The position numbers and the translations under genes are program-made. DNA of 43,231 bases from IMG/VR virus record IMGVR_UViG_3300042507_000782, positions 1-43,231 of that record; one strand, written 5' to 3'. Within the stretch, counting starts at the first letter, position 1. Each line of letters starts with the position of its first letter. Below the pieces are notes generated by a model. The model was not told where the DNA came from. It did no database searches and saw only the letters and a list, made by a program, of their open reading frames with translations. The DNA is from a virus. Positions 33,136-40,504 of this stretch are shown here, piece by piece.

Positions 33136-33517
33136 GTATAAACTTGATTGCCCCTATCTGTCCGTTATAAAACTCTCTGTCTCCATGAAGATCACAGGCA
33201 GTAAGGACATCAAGCTTGTGTTGTATGTTTGCCTCACCGTATACCAGTCCACCTCTTGTCTTATAAACCTGAAGTATCTCAAACTTAAAGTTATTCTTCT
33301 TAAAGTTTTTGATGTCTTGGTTCAGTTCTTTAGAGGAGGAGGTGTAGGTAAGCCAGTCTGACTCCTTTGCTTTCTTCTTCTTACGATACGAATGGAACTG
33401 TTTCTTACCAATGTACTTTCTTTGTGTGATCAGATTAGTTATCTGGTAGACAAACCCAAAGTATTCTTCTGGGTTTATCTTTACCCTTGATACCCAATGA
33501 CCATACTTGTAAGTCAC
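33116..33517 (-). CDS. GIY-YIG-like endonuclease
   Basis: A 133-residue protein starting at GTG 33517, overlapping the exonuclease stop (GTGA). It contains EYFGFVYQITNLITQRKYIGKKQFHSYRK, a recognisable GIY-YIG-type strand pair with FVY and YIG, followed by a Lys-rich helix. A downstream LVYGEANIQHKLDVL segment carries a likely catalytic Glu. Similar small nucleases occur in T4-like and T7-like phages (SegE-type). It may be a homing nuclease or a recombination/DNA-debranching enzyme within the replication operon. Confidence 0.72.
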   Translation of the reverse strand: MTYKYGHWVSRVKINPEEYFGFVYQITNLITQRKYIGKKQFHSYRKKKKAKESDWLTYTSSSKELNQDIKNFKKNNFKFEILQVYKTRGGLVYGEANIQHKLDVLTACDLHGDREFYNGQIGAIKFIPKEFYP

Positions 33518-34344
33518 AGTTCAACCTCAGGGACATTCGGTTCTTTCTCGACATGAGTTAGATAGACAGGGCCAGTCGAGTAAATAAATTTCCTTAGTCC
33601 AACATCCTTCCAACACTCAAGATTAAAAGGACAATAAGAACAACCAGTAGGAAGCTTAAGGTTTCCGGTCTTACCCATAGGTTCAGGAGAGAAGCAGCGA
33701 GGAGGGATATCTTCAGAAGAGACAACTTCTTTAACATGCCTGATCCTGTCTTTAACATCCACCCTGTCTCCATCTTCTAGTGTCATAACAGTGATGTTAC
33801 CGTTCTGTTTATCGACAGCGACGAAGGCACCGTTGTCAATACCAGTACCGTCGAGGTAGCCAGACAACTGAGGAAGGTAAGCGAAGGGATCATCCTCACG
33901 AAGGGTACCATCCTTGAACTTCTTAAAGGAATGGGGATTAGTACTCTTCACATCAATAAGGACATCATCGATAACAGCATCAATATGACCGACAATTCCA
34001 GAAACAGCCACTTCACGCTGTCTATCCTTGACACTGTGTCCAGACAGTTCAGCAAGAAAGAGTACAATCTCTTCGATAAGATCTCCGTAAAGGAACTTAA
34101 GATAGGTAGGCCCATTGAACTCTCCCTTCGGTACATCAGATCTAGTCTCATACCAGAGCATCCTGTCAGGCTTACCAATGTTAGACATCCTGAGTGTACG
34201 CTTTTCTTCCTTTGGCTTCAGCCTATCCTCTACAAGAGCAGAGAGCCTGTTACCGAAAGCAATGCAAGCTTCGTGGATGTCTTCCTTGGTACCCTCTTCA
34301 AGGAGAGTATAGATATCCTGAACAAGGGTATTGATAGAAGCCAT
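33514..34344 (-). CDS. PD-(D/E)XK exonuclease (Cas4/RecB-like)
   Basis: A 276-residue nuclease. GHIDAVIDDVLIDVKST holds the D...D-V-K core of the PD-(D/E)XK fold. YLPQLSGYL is the usual QxxxY-type helix. Near the C terminus, CSYCPFNLEC provides three cysteines of the type used for an Fe-S cluster in Cas4-like enzymes; a fourth ligand was not identified with certainty. In this position it corresponds to the T7 gp6-type exonuclease for host DNA breakdown, primer removal or recombination. Starts at 34344, TAATG-coupled to the MazG gene. Confidence 0.8.
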   Translation of the reverse strand: MASINTLVQDIYTLLEEGTKEDIHEACIAFGNRLSALVEDRLKPKEEKRTLRMSNIGKPDRMLWYETRSDVPKGEFNGPTYLKFLYGDLIEEIVLFLAELSGHSVKDRQREVAVSGIVGHIDAVIDDVLIDVKSTNPHSFKKFKDGTLREDDPFAYLPQLSGYLDGTGIDNGAFVAVDKQNGNITVMTLEDGDRVDVKDRIRHVKEVVSSEDIPPRCFSPEPMGKTGNLKLPTGCSYCPFNLECWKDVGLRKFIYSTGPVYLTHVEKEPNVPEVEL

Positions 34345-34694
34345 TAGCGATTGTCTCCATTCCCACGAAGAGTACCGTTCTTAACCCGGATGCCCAGCTT
34401 TTCTAGATTGTGTTGGGCAACAGAGGAGAGAGGAAAACCATGATGCTGGCAAAGACAAGAGAGATACCAGAGGACATCTCCCAGTTCAGCAAAGAGCTTC
34501 TCCTTAAACAACGGGGTATAGTTCCCGAAAAACATATCAGTCTGGTCTGACCAGTACCTGCTGTCCTGACGCTCATACTTTTGCATCAGTGACATTACCT
34601 CACCAATCTCAGCGGCAAGGCCATAGGTAAGATGCTCTGGTGTATCAACCAGCAGGGTAGTCAAAGCCTTTTCTTGATACTCATCAAAGTCCAT
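34344..34694 (-). CDS. MazG-like nucleotide pyrophosphohydrolase
   Basis: A 116-residue all-helical protein. AAEIGEVMSLMQKYER and KLFAELGDVLWYLSCLCQHHG give the E-x-x-E ... E-x-x-D metal-binding pattern of the MazG family. It would hydrolyse (d)NTPs or alarmone-type nucleotides, adjusting the pool during infection. It overlaps DUF3310 by 11 bases and shares a base with the exonuclease start. Confidence 0.82.
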   Translation of the reverse strand: MDFDEYQEKALTTLLVDTPEHLTYGLAAEIGEVMSLMQKYERQDSRYWSDQTDMFFGNYTPLFKEKLFAELGDVLWYLSCLCQHHGFPLSSVAQHNLEKLGIRVKNGTLRGNGDNR

Positions 34695-34950
34695 CTTCTA
34701 GTTCCTTTAAAAGTCTGTTCAGGTACCACTGTGCTTTCTTAAGATCTTCCAGAGGCTTCTTCTTGTACCTCCAACGATGGAGATACTTCTTCATGTTACC
34801 CTCAAGATAACCAACGTAGTTATCGAAGGGCATATTATCTTTGAGGTATTCGATACACTCGATTGTCCCATTGTTGTAATGGGAGGGGGACTCCACAGAA
34901 TCCCCCTTATCTTTAACCTCTACTTCATCAGGGATGTAGTAGTTGATCAT
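34684..34950 (-). CDS. DUF3310 protein
   Basis: An 88-residue protein with the family signature SPSHYNNGTIECIEYLKDNMPFDNYVGYLEGNMKKYLHRWRYK and LEDLKKAQWYLNRLL. DUF3310 is widespread in phages and includes part of T7 gp1.7, which is linked to nucleotide metabolism. It starts at the ATGA overlap with the SSB stop. Its message contains a strong hairpin just before the SPSHY codons. Confidence 0.85.
   Translation of the reverse strand: MINYYIPDEVEVKDKGDSVESPSHYNNGTIECIEYLKDNMPFDNYVGYLEGNMKKYLHRWRYKKKPLEDLKKAQWYLNRLLKELEDGL
34885..34906 (-). other. Stable 9-bp mRNA hairpin inside DUF3310
   Basis: On the - strand transcript, GGGGGATTC pairs with GAGTCCCCC around loop TGTG. The one non-Watson-Crick position is G-U on this strand but C-A on the other, so it favours function in the - strand RNA. 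No T-tract follows. It may stabilise or separate segments of the message. Confidence 0.45.
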
Positions 34951-35495
34951 GCTTCGATTTCAAACTCCACTGACCGGGGCTTAACCTCAAGGTTCTCAGA
35001 CGGAGGGAACGGATCGCTTTCAATTGCAGCAGCGAACTCATCAGTAGGCTTCTCGTAAGAGACAAGCTCGACAACCTTCAGAGTACCAAACTTCTTCTTC
35101 TTATTCTCTTCGTCCCAGTCAATCATCTTGCCAAGCTTGATGACCTTGCCATACTTCGGCGTATCATACGAACGCCAGTAAACAATGCACTCAGAGCCGT
35201 TACCGATTAGAGCCTTTGTACGCTTACCATTCTCATCAATGATAACCATCTCAGACTCAAAGCCCTTCAGGTCAACGACAGGATTACGCAGGGTAAGATA
35301 CTTACCACCGTCATTGATCCGTTCCTTACCATCCTTGATCTTCTTATCAAGGCGAAGTTCGATAAGCTTCTTCTCAATCTCAGGAGTTACCGCAAGGTTA
35401 ACTTCATAGTTCCCGAACTGCGAGGGTTCTTGAACATGGGCGAAGTAAACCTTGGTGCGGAACTCACCAGTAACAGTCTTCGATGCAGTAGCCAT
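34947..35495 (-). CDS. ssb: Single-stranded DNA-binding protein (T7 gp2.5-like)
   Basis: A 182-residue protein starting at ATG 35495 with a GAGGAAAG site. The longer frame upstream lies in the promoter. It has EFRTKVYFAHVQEPSQFGNYEVNLAV, a typical beginning for this phage SSB family (DUF2815/gp2.5-like), and an OB-fold-type beta pattern. The acidic, hydrophobic-ended C terminus VEFEIEA resembles the partner-binding tail. It would coat single strands and coordinate the polymerase and helicase encoded just upstream. Confidence 0.78.
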   Translation of the reverse strand: MATASKTVTGEFRTKVYFAHVQEPSQFGNYEVNLAVTPEIEKKLIELRLDKKIKDGKERINDGGKYLTLRNPVVDLKGFESEMVIIDENGKRTKALIGNGSECIVYWRSYDTPKYGKVIKLGKMIDWDEENKKKKFGTLKVVELVSYEKPTDEFAAAIESDPFPPSENLEVKPRSVEFEIEA

Positions 35496-35524
35496 TGTGT
35501 CTTTCCTCAGTTGATCGTAATCAT

Positions 35525-35552
35525 ATATTATCATGTCGTAGTAGATTGTCAA
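35525..35552 (-). promoter_or_regulatory. Promoter for the SSB operon (TTGACA-16-TGA-TAATAT)
   Basis: On the - strand, TTGACA (35552-35547) is followed after 16 bp by TAATAT (35530-35525) with an extended TGA before it. The -35 box overlaps the DNA polymerase stop codon (caTTGACA). The leader to the SSB start is about 25 nt. It could boost SSB and the downstream genes above the polymerase level. Confidence 0.55.
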
Positions 35553-37267
35553 TGGGTTTCTGCCCAATTGTTCCCAACCTTGTATTCGCCGTCGAGAGGA
35601 CAGTTCATCTTGAAGTATGAACCAGCATCTCTGATAGCCTGTACTTGCAGCTTACCAAGATCTTCTGCTCTTGTTTCTTCCACCTCCGTTTGCCATTCAT
35701 CGTGGACCCAGACAACCTGTTTGAAATTGATCTTCTCCTTCTTTGCTCTGTTATACCAGAAGACATTAGCCAGTCGCATGATGACAGTCTCACCGCCTTG
35801 GAGGTAGACAGAGAGAGACTTATGCTCAGACTCAATCTGTATTCTCCTGCCGTCAAGACCAACAAGATAACCACGCTGCGCTGCCATAGAAGCCTTACGC
35901 TTCAGTTCTTTCAGGGCAGGAATACTATGGAGGAAGTTATCCATAGCAACCCCTGCTTCTTTTACAGTACAGCCCAGTATCTGTGCTACCTTAGCCTGTC
36001 CTGCACCAAGCAGCCAAGCATAGATAAAGGTCTTAGCTGTTGGGCGGTCCTTACAATGCTCACCCAAAGCATTCTTGTTAAAGGTATGGATGTCACCCTC
36101 AAGCAATGTCTTCGTGTACTCAGGGTCATTCATGTAGTGGGCAAGTACACGAAGTTGTATTCCTGAAGCATCTGTTCCAACCAGTTTAGAGCCTCCGGGG
36201 ACAGTCCAAGCCTGTCTGCATTCGTATGCAAATAGCCCAGATAAGCCACGCTCTGTGGTGATAGAGGGGATGTTCGCCATGTTGGGGTTCTGGTGAGTGG
36301 CTCTGTGGGTTGAGGCTCCGGGTACGATAACTTGTCCGTGGACTCTTCCATCTCCGTCCATTCTATCCAACCAGTCTTTTGCTGTCTTCCATCTTGTCTC
36401 AAGGATCTTCCACCTCTTCAAGTCTTTAACACACTCAGGCATATCCCTACCGTCAGGCATACTATCAGGAATAGTATCAAGGTTTTCCTGACAGATCTTC
36501 CAACTCTTACCTGTCTTCGTAGGGACTGTCGGTTTCCAGCCAAGTTCGTCAAGTCGCTTAACGATCTGAGAAGGTGACCCAAGATTGAAGTATTCGACAT
36601 GATCCTTTAACCTTTTACCTGTCTTCTCAGAGTACCGTTCTGTTACAATCGGAGGGAAGTACTGAACGATGGCATTTTCAATACGGTTAGCCTCTTGCAA
36701 AGCACCAGTATAGATCTCCATAGCTACAGATTTATCCAGAAGAAAACCATTCCTGATTTGCTCAGAGATAATATACTGCATCGAATGCTCAAGGCGGATA
36801 GACTCAGCAGAGAAGCCTTTCATCTGGTGTGTTAGATGCAGGTACAGTTTCTCTGTAACCTTGACATCCTGTTTGCAGTACACCTTCATCTCTTCTGAGT
36901 ACCTGTCGAAGGATTTGAACTCTAGTTTTCTTTCGCCAAGACGTTCACCCCATCGCTCAAGGGAATGCCCGTCCAGACTAGGCTGGTACATGCGGGACAG
37001 TACAAGAGTATCCGTTTGCCGTTGTACTGGTATAGTAATTCCCCACAGTTTGGACAAAGCCCATCCGTCAAAGTGTATTGAGTTGTGTCCAATATACTCT
37101 GCCCCGGAGAACTTATCATAAAATTCTCCAAACTTATCTTTGTCTCTGAAGATGTAGTATCCATCCTGCCCAACAATCTTTGCCACCAAGATATGAATAA
37201 CCTTGGGATCAAGGGCATCAGTCTCGATGTCCCATACGATCTTCAATTTCCCAGTCTCGGATTGCAT
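35549..37267 (-). CDS. T7-type DNA polymerase (family A)
   Basis: A replicative polymerase of 572 residues with 3'-5' proofreading. Exo motifs are WDIETDAL near 12-19, GHNSIHFDGWAL and YCKQDVKVTEKL. Polymerase motif A is TDASGIQLRVLAHYMND, motif B KTFIYAWLLGAG and motif C VWVHDEWQ. The residue equal to E. coli Pol I 762 is Tyr, as in T7 and typical of virulent phages. Motif B is unusual in having Leu where the otherwise conserved Tyr (766) is expected, and Ala for Gly763. It is shorter than T7 gp5 (704). It overlaps the preceding small gene by 50 bases. Confidence 0.92.
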   Translation of the reverse strand: MQSETGKLKIVWDIETDALDPKVIHILVAKIVGQDGYYIFRDKDKFGEFYDKFSGAEYIGHNSIHFDGWALSKLWGITIPVQRQTDTLVLSRMYQPSLDGHSLERWGERLGERKLEFKSFDRYSEEMKVYCKQDVKVTEKLYLHLTHQMKGFSAESIRLEHSMQYIISEQIRNGFLLDKSVAMEIYTGALQEANRIENAIVQYFPPIVTERYSEKTGKRLKDHVEYFNLGSPSQIVKRLDELGWKPTVPTKTGKSWKICQENLDTIPDSMPDGRDMPECVKDLKRWKILETRWKTAKDWLDRMDGDGRVHGQVIVPGASTHRATHQNPNMANIPSITTERGLSGLFAYECRQAWTVPGGSKLVGTDASGIQLRVLAHYMNDPEYTKTLLEGDIHTFNKNALGEHCKDRPTAKTFIYAWLLGAGQAKVAQILGCTVKEAGVAMDNFLHSIPALKELKRKASMAAQRGYLVGLDGRRIQIESEHKSLSVYLQGGETVIMRLANVFWYNRAKKEKINFKQVVWVHDEWQTEVEETRAEDLGKLQVQAIRDAGSYFKMNCPLDGEYKVGNNWAETH

Positions 37268-37505
37268 CAGCTTGCTTTCTCAGGTATGCCGCAGTTGCTT
37301 CTAGTTCGTAGGCCAGCTTGGCAATAGCTTCCCTACCATCTTGTCTGATCGTTGGTGGGATACTTGGTACACACTGACTCTCAATGAAATCATTAGCCAT
37401 CTTGAAAAAGGTAATGATCTCTTCCTTGTCATCGACAAAGATATGGAAACCTTCCTCGCTCAACCACCCATCGATGTACAAGGTAAACTTAGTTGTCATT
37501 TCCAT
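37218..37505 (-). CDS. Small protein between primase-helicase and polymerase
   Basis: A 95-residue protein. I place the start at ATG 37505, 6 bases after AGGAGG and inside the end of the primase-helicase gene. It begins MEMTTKFTLYIDGWLSEEGFHIFVDDKEEI and has a helical C terminus (AIAKLAYELEATAAYLRKQADAIRDWE). No family is recognised. Overlap with genes on both sides suggests a role connected with the replisome (inference). Confidence 0.55.
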   Translation of the reverse strand: MEMTTKFTLYIDGWLSEEGFHIFVDDKEEIITFFKMANDFIESQCVPSIPPTIRQDGREAIAKLAYELEATAAYLRKQADAIRDWEIEDRMGHRD

Positions 37506-39066
37506 CATGCTCCTCCTGCCCAACGGGCTTATCAGGTTGCTCTTCGATTAGTCTGCCAGATTCAGTATGGTAACGGAGATGCGTAGCCAATCCTGTCATA
37601 CCACTGAACCTGTTCTTGACTACACGGACACGGACGATGTGCCTCTCAGCAGGATCATCCGCCTGTGTATTCCTTTCAAGACCCAGAATGATATTAGACA
37701 ACTGCCCAATCCCGGCAGTCCCACGGATATCAGACAGGCTAACAGCAGCGCCTTCTTCATGCGACTGACCATTCGGTTGCCTCTTCAAGTGTGCAGCCAT
37801 GATGATACAGATACCAAGCTCAACAGTCAATGTCTTAAGCTTGGTAGAGATCTCATCTAATGCACGGCGCTCATCACCATTGCTCTGGTCAGAGACTACA
37901 ATAGAGATGTGATCCAGTACAACATACTTACAGTCCAAAGCACGGACAAGGTAACGTATAGTACTGAGAATCCTATCAATACTGTTACTGCCAAAGCTAT
38001 CATAAAGAAATACACGGCCTGAGCCAACCGTTGCTTTATACGCATCATCGAACTCATCCTTTGTGTACTCTGCATCAGGGAGATAGAGTCTCTTATTCGC
38101 ATGGACAGACATCAACCCAAGACCAGTATCCCTGATAGGTTCTTCAAGGAAGAGGACACCGATGTTAGCCTCAGTGTTATTCAAGAGTCCATAGACAAGC
38201 TCTCTGAGGAATTGTGTTTTTCCAACGCCTGTTCCAGCAATGACAGTAACAAGTTCTCCAGTTCTGAGTCCATAGGTATAGTCGTTGACACCATCCCAAG
38301 GGTAGTTGACAGAGAGATACTCAGGCTTTCGGAGGAGAAGATCATAGATGCTTGACCCGGATACAATACCATCTGGTGTGAATGGTCCTGCTGTTCTGTG
38401 CTGCTCATAGAACTCCTTGATATTATTATTAACAAGATAATCAGAAGCATCCTTGTGATGGGACAGCTTCATGATCCTGACTTTCTTAGGATCAAAGAGA
38501 CCAGCAGCCTTAGCCATAGCCTCCTGCCCTGCCTTATCATTGTCAAAGGCGAAGGTGATACGCTTAAAGGAATTGACCCATTCGTAGTTACGCTTCAGGT
38601 CAGAGACAGCAGTGCTTGCTGAACAGACAGAGACAACAGGTTCATTCAGCATCTGGTATGCAGAGAGTGCATCAAGCTCGCCCTCTACAATAGTCAAAGA
38701 GTTACCCCCTTGGGGGAACAACCCCTGACCAAACAACTCAACCTGACCCGGAGATCCAGACCAAGGGAAGCCAGCCTTATCAGGTAGTCTGGTCTTAACA
38801 GCAATGAGTTTACCATCCTTATAGTACGGGTACATATGCCGTCCGTCATGCTGTAGGACTTTGTAGAACTCAACAGTCTTCTGGTTGATCCTCCGGTCAT
38901 TGATAGGGGCGATGTCACCCTTCATCATCACTGGAGTATTGCTCATGTTCGTCATCTCTTCTTCACCTTTGAAGTACTTGTTGCATACGAAGCAGTACTG
39001 GTGGTCACCGTAATCGTATAGCCCGTCACTCGATGTCCCACAAGGGCAAGGTAGGTGCTTCTTCAT
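37489..39066 (-). CDS. T7 gp4-like primase-helicase
   Basis: A 525-residue fusion. The N-terminal zinc-binding motif (CPCGTSSDGLYDYGDHQYCFVC, split here as CPC...CFVC) is followed by a TOPRIM primase domain (SLTIVEGELDALSAYQML and ITFAFDNDKAGQEA). The C-terminal RecA-like hexameric helicase has Walker A AGTGVGKTQFL, Walker B-type KYVVLDHISIVV, and RGTAGIGQLSN. This matches T7 gp4 (566 residues). It would unwind the fork and lay primers for the DNA polymerase. The first 41 bases overlap the small zinc-ribbon gene. Confidence 0.92.
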   Translation of the reverse strand: MKKHLPCPCGTSSDGLYDYGDHQYCFVCNKYFKGEEEMTNMSNTPVMMKGDIAPINDRRINQKTVEFYKVLQHDGRHMYPYYKDGKLIAVKTRLPDKAGFPWSGSPGQVELFGQGLFPQGGNSLTIVEGELDALSAYQMLNEPVVSVCSASTAVSDLKRNYEWVNSFKRITFAFDNDKAGQEAMAKAAGLFDPKKVRIMKLSHHKDASDYLVNNNIKEFYEQHRTAGPFTPDGIVSGSSIYDLLLRKPEYLSVNYPWDGVNDYTYGLRTGELVTVIAGTGVGKTQFLRELVYGLLNNTEANIGVLFLEEPIRDTGLGLMSVHANKRLYLPDAEYTKDEFDDAYKATVGSGRVFLYDSFGSNSIDRILSTIRYLVRALDCKYVVLDHISIVVSDQSNGDERRALDEISTKLKTLTVELGICIIMAAHLKRQPNGQSHEEGAAVSLSDIRGTAGIGQLSNIILGLERNTQADDPAERHIVRVRVVKNRFSGMTGLATHLRYHTESGRLIEEQPDKPVGQEEHDGNDN

Positions 39067-39205
39067 CTTCTAGTTCTTTCAGTAGTACCGTTCGTTGAAT
39101 AACATTCTGGCATTCAGAGCATGGTGAGAACTTAACTCTGCCATTGTGCCTCTCAATTCTTATCTCTCCATCAGGTGCATCCTTGTTACAGACATAGCAT
39201 CTCAT
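39026..39205 (-). CDS. Small zinc-ribbon protein (59 residues)
   Basis: A short frame starting at ATG 39205 (TGATG overlap with the previous stop) and ending inside the primase-helicase gene. The product begins MRCYVCNKDAPDGEIRIERH and has a second pair, CSECQN, so CxxC...CxxC could bind zinc. The end is acidic (LLKELEDEEAPTLPLWDIE). It is probably a small regulatory or replisome-associated zinc ribbon. Coupling and phage-typical codons support it. Confidence 0.65.
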   Translation of the reverse strand: MRCYVCNKDAPDGEIRIERHNGRVKFSPCSECQNVIQRTVLLKELEDEEAPTLPLWDIE

Positions 39206-39396
39206 CAGATATTCCAGTACCTACAATAGAAATGTTTACCAAGAGAATCAATCTCATGGCGAGGGTACCCGTTATCTACAAGCCAGTCAAGTGTCCTGTG
39301 CTGGTGTTCCTTTGGGAGAACCTTCGGGAACCCATACTTCCACCCGTTAGGGGGATCTACCATGAGACGTTCAGCCTTCAACTCTGACGATGACAA
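39205..39396 (-). CDS. Small conserved phage protein (63 residues)
   Basis: Begins MSSSELKAERLMVDPPNGWKYGFPKVLP and ends HFYCRYWNI. The DPPxGWKYGFPK motif recurs in small phage proteins of early and replication regions; function unknown. It overlaps the HTH gene by 26 bases and couples to the zinc-ribbon gene. Confidence 0.6.
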   Translation of the reverse strand: MSSSELKAERLMVDPPNGWKYGFPKVLPKEHQHRTLDWLVDNGYPRHEIDSLGKHFYCRYWNI

Positions 39397-39616
39397 TGCT
39401 GCCTCCTAGTGTGTTGATAACTGCTTCGATATCTGAAACCTTCGGGGAACTATCGTTGTTCCTCCACTTCCTGATAGTGTTGGCACCAATGCCAGACATC
39501 TCAGATAGTTTCTCGTAGGTAATCTTTCTTTCCATTACCTGTTCATGTATCCACCTGATCATGGGGTGGATGTAAACATCAGTAGGTAGTGGCTTGAGTG
39601 GTTTACCTTTAGTCAT
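39371..39616 (-). CDS. Small XRE-type helix-turn-helix protein
   Basis: An 81-residue protein; I use ATG 39616 after AGGA because the longer frame runs across the preceding gene. WIHEQVMERKITYEKLSEMSGIGANTIRKWRNNDSSPKVSDIEAVINTLGG is a clear Cro/CI-type HTH (helix 2 ITYEKLSEMSG, recognition helix NTIRKWRN). It could regulate the early arm and is the best candidate to bind the palindromes in the control region. No lysogeny genes accompany it. Confidence 0.75.
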   Translation of the reverse strand: MTKGKPLKPLPTDVYIHPMIRWIHEQVMERKITYEKLSEMSGIGANTIRKWRNNDSSPKVSDIEAVINTLGGSIVIVRVEG

Positions 39617-39797
39617 CAGTGTTATCCTGTGTAAGAGGGAGGATGATGCGGCTGGGGTTGAACGTGGGGCGCATCTCCATATCAGGCCATGCATTGATGG
39701 CAGCGGCGATGGCTCCCTTAGCGGTCAAGGTTCCGTCCATCCAAGCTTTGCGAAATGCACATTCCACCTCATCCGGTATCTGGTCAGCGCGGATCAT
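39609..39797 (-). CDS. Small protein with foreign codon use (62 residues)
   Basis: Begins MIRADQIPDEVECAFRKAW and contains TAKGAIAAAINAWPDM. The IPDEV..A...A......GAIAAAINAWP pattern is common in small proteins of alphaproteobacterial phages. It is GC-richer and uses GCG and CGG-type codons, unlike the AGA-rich neighbours. Function unknown. Probably acquired with the next gene. Confidence 0.55.
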   Translation of the reverse strand: MIRADQIPDEVECAFRKAWMDGTLTAKGAIAAAINAWPDMEMRPTFNPSRIILPLTQDNTDD

Positions 39798-40069
39798 GTG
39801 TCACCTCCAAGGGGCTTCGCCATACGGTCCTGCGGACCTTCTAGAGCGGCAAGCGCGATGCGCCACCGCTGGTCATCCAATGTCATCGGGCCAGCGTCAC
39901 GGATTTCCTTCAGCGCCGCCCTCAGCCGCTCAATCTCATCAGCAGCTTCAACAAGAAGAGTATCGCGCTTTCCATCGTAGCCACACGAACAGTCATACTC
40001 ACGACCTTGGCAACCACGCTCATGGTCATCTCTTGCGTAACCGCGCAGCTTCTCCACTGTGTCAGCCAT
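39794..40069 (-). CDS. Small protein with Cys motif and helical ADEIERLR tail
   Basis: A 91-residue protein starting at ATG 40069 after GGAGG. It begins MADTVEKLRGYARDDHERGC, includes CQGREYDCSCGYDGKRD with three to four cysteines, and then has LLVEAADEIERLRAALKEIRDAG, a phrase typical of accessory proteins in temperate and virulent phages. GC-rich with GCG/CGC codons, it looks recently exchanged. Function unknown. Confidence 0.6.
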   Translation of the reverse strand: MADTVEKLRGYARDDHERGCQGREYDCSCGYDGKRDTLLVEAADEIERLRAALKEIRDAGPMTLDDQRWRIALAALEGPQDRMAKPLGGDT

Positions 40070-40235
40070 TCTCACCTCCAAGGGCAGTGCGCAGCTTGGC
40101 GTTCTCTTCCAATAGTCTACGGATCTCCTGCTTCAACCTTTCGTTCTCAGTATCCATACTCTTGTTCTCTACCTTGTAAGTGTACAGCATACTTTGAAGG
40201 TGTTCCAGTTCCCTATCCCTGTGTATCTCACTCAT
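40062..40235 (-). CDS. Short coiled-coil protein (57 residues)
   Basis: I use ATG 40235 (MSEIHRDRELEHLQ). The product is almost all coiled coil, with ERLKQEIRRLLEENAKLRTAL having Leu at heptad positions like a leucine zipper. Overlaps both neighbours by 8 bases. Probably a dimer that pairs with another protein; function unknown. Confidence 0.55.
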   Translation of the reverse strand: MSEIHRDRELEHLQSMLYTYKVENKSMDTENERLKQEIRRLLEENAKLRTALGGENG

Positions 40236-40431
40236 GCATAGCATCCTGTTGCTTCTTGTTTCTCTCAATACAAATAGCATTCCACCCGATGAAGTCACCA
40301 TTACTCTTAAGCTTGTTCATCTCTTCACTGAACATCTGTACATCTGGGCAGTTGTCTACATCAAAAACCTTCATGTTAAGGTTACCCTCATTGGTAATGA
40401 CAGACATGACAAAGATAAATTTGGTGAGCAT
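40228..40431 (-). CDS. Small early protein (67 residues)
   Basis: ATG 40431 follows AGGAG at a good distance and is the first start codon after the internal promoter at 40505-40532. Begins MLTKFIFVMSVITNEGNLNMKVFDVDN and includes QMFSEEMNKLKSNGDFIGWNAICIER. No recognised family. It is the first gene of the middle transcription unit. Confidence 0.6.
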   Translation of the reverse strand: MLTKFIFVMSVITNEGNLNMKVFDVDNCPDVQMFSEEMNKLKSNGDFIGWNAICIERNKKQQDAMHE

Positions 40432-40472
40432 GTTAGATCTCCTGTGTTAATCACTGATTTGTACCTACGATA

Positions 40473-40489
40473 GGGGTTAACACCCCGCC
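40473..40489 (-). promoter_or_regulatory. G-rich leader hairpin GGCGGGGTGTTAACCCC
   Basis: Starts 15 nt after the -10 box of the - strand promoter. GGGGT, loop GTTA/TGTTA and ACCCC-type arms form a short stem. The sequence differs from the leader at 14793-14809 by only one base, on the opposite strand and 26 kb away, so it is unlikely to be chance. Confidence 0.6.
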
Positions 40490-40504
40490 AACATTGGTTC
40501 AATG

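Noticed and set aside
38690-38715. CCCCCTTGGGGG inverted repeat in the primase-helicase gene
   Set aside because: The two-base loop makes an RNA hairpin impossible without opening the stem, and it sits in coding sequence with no sign of a terminator.
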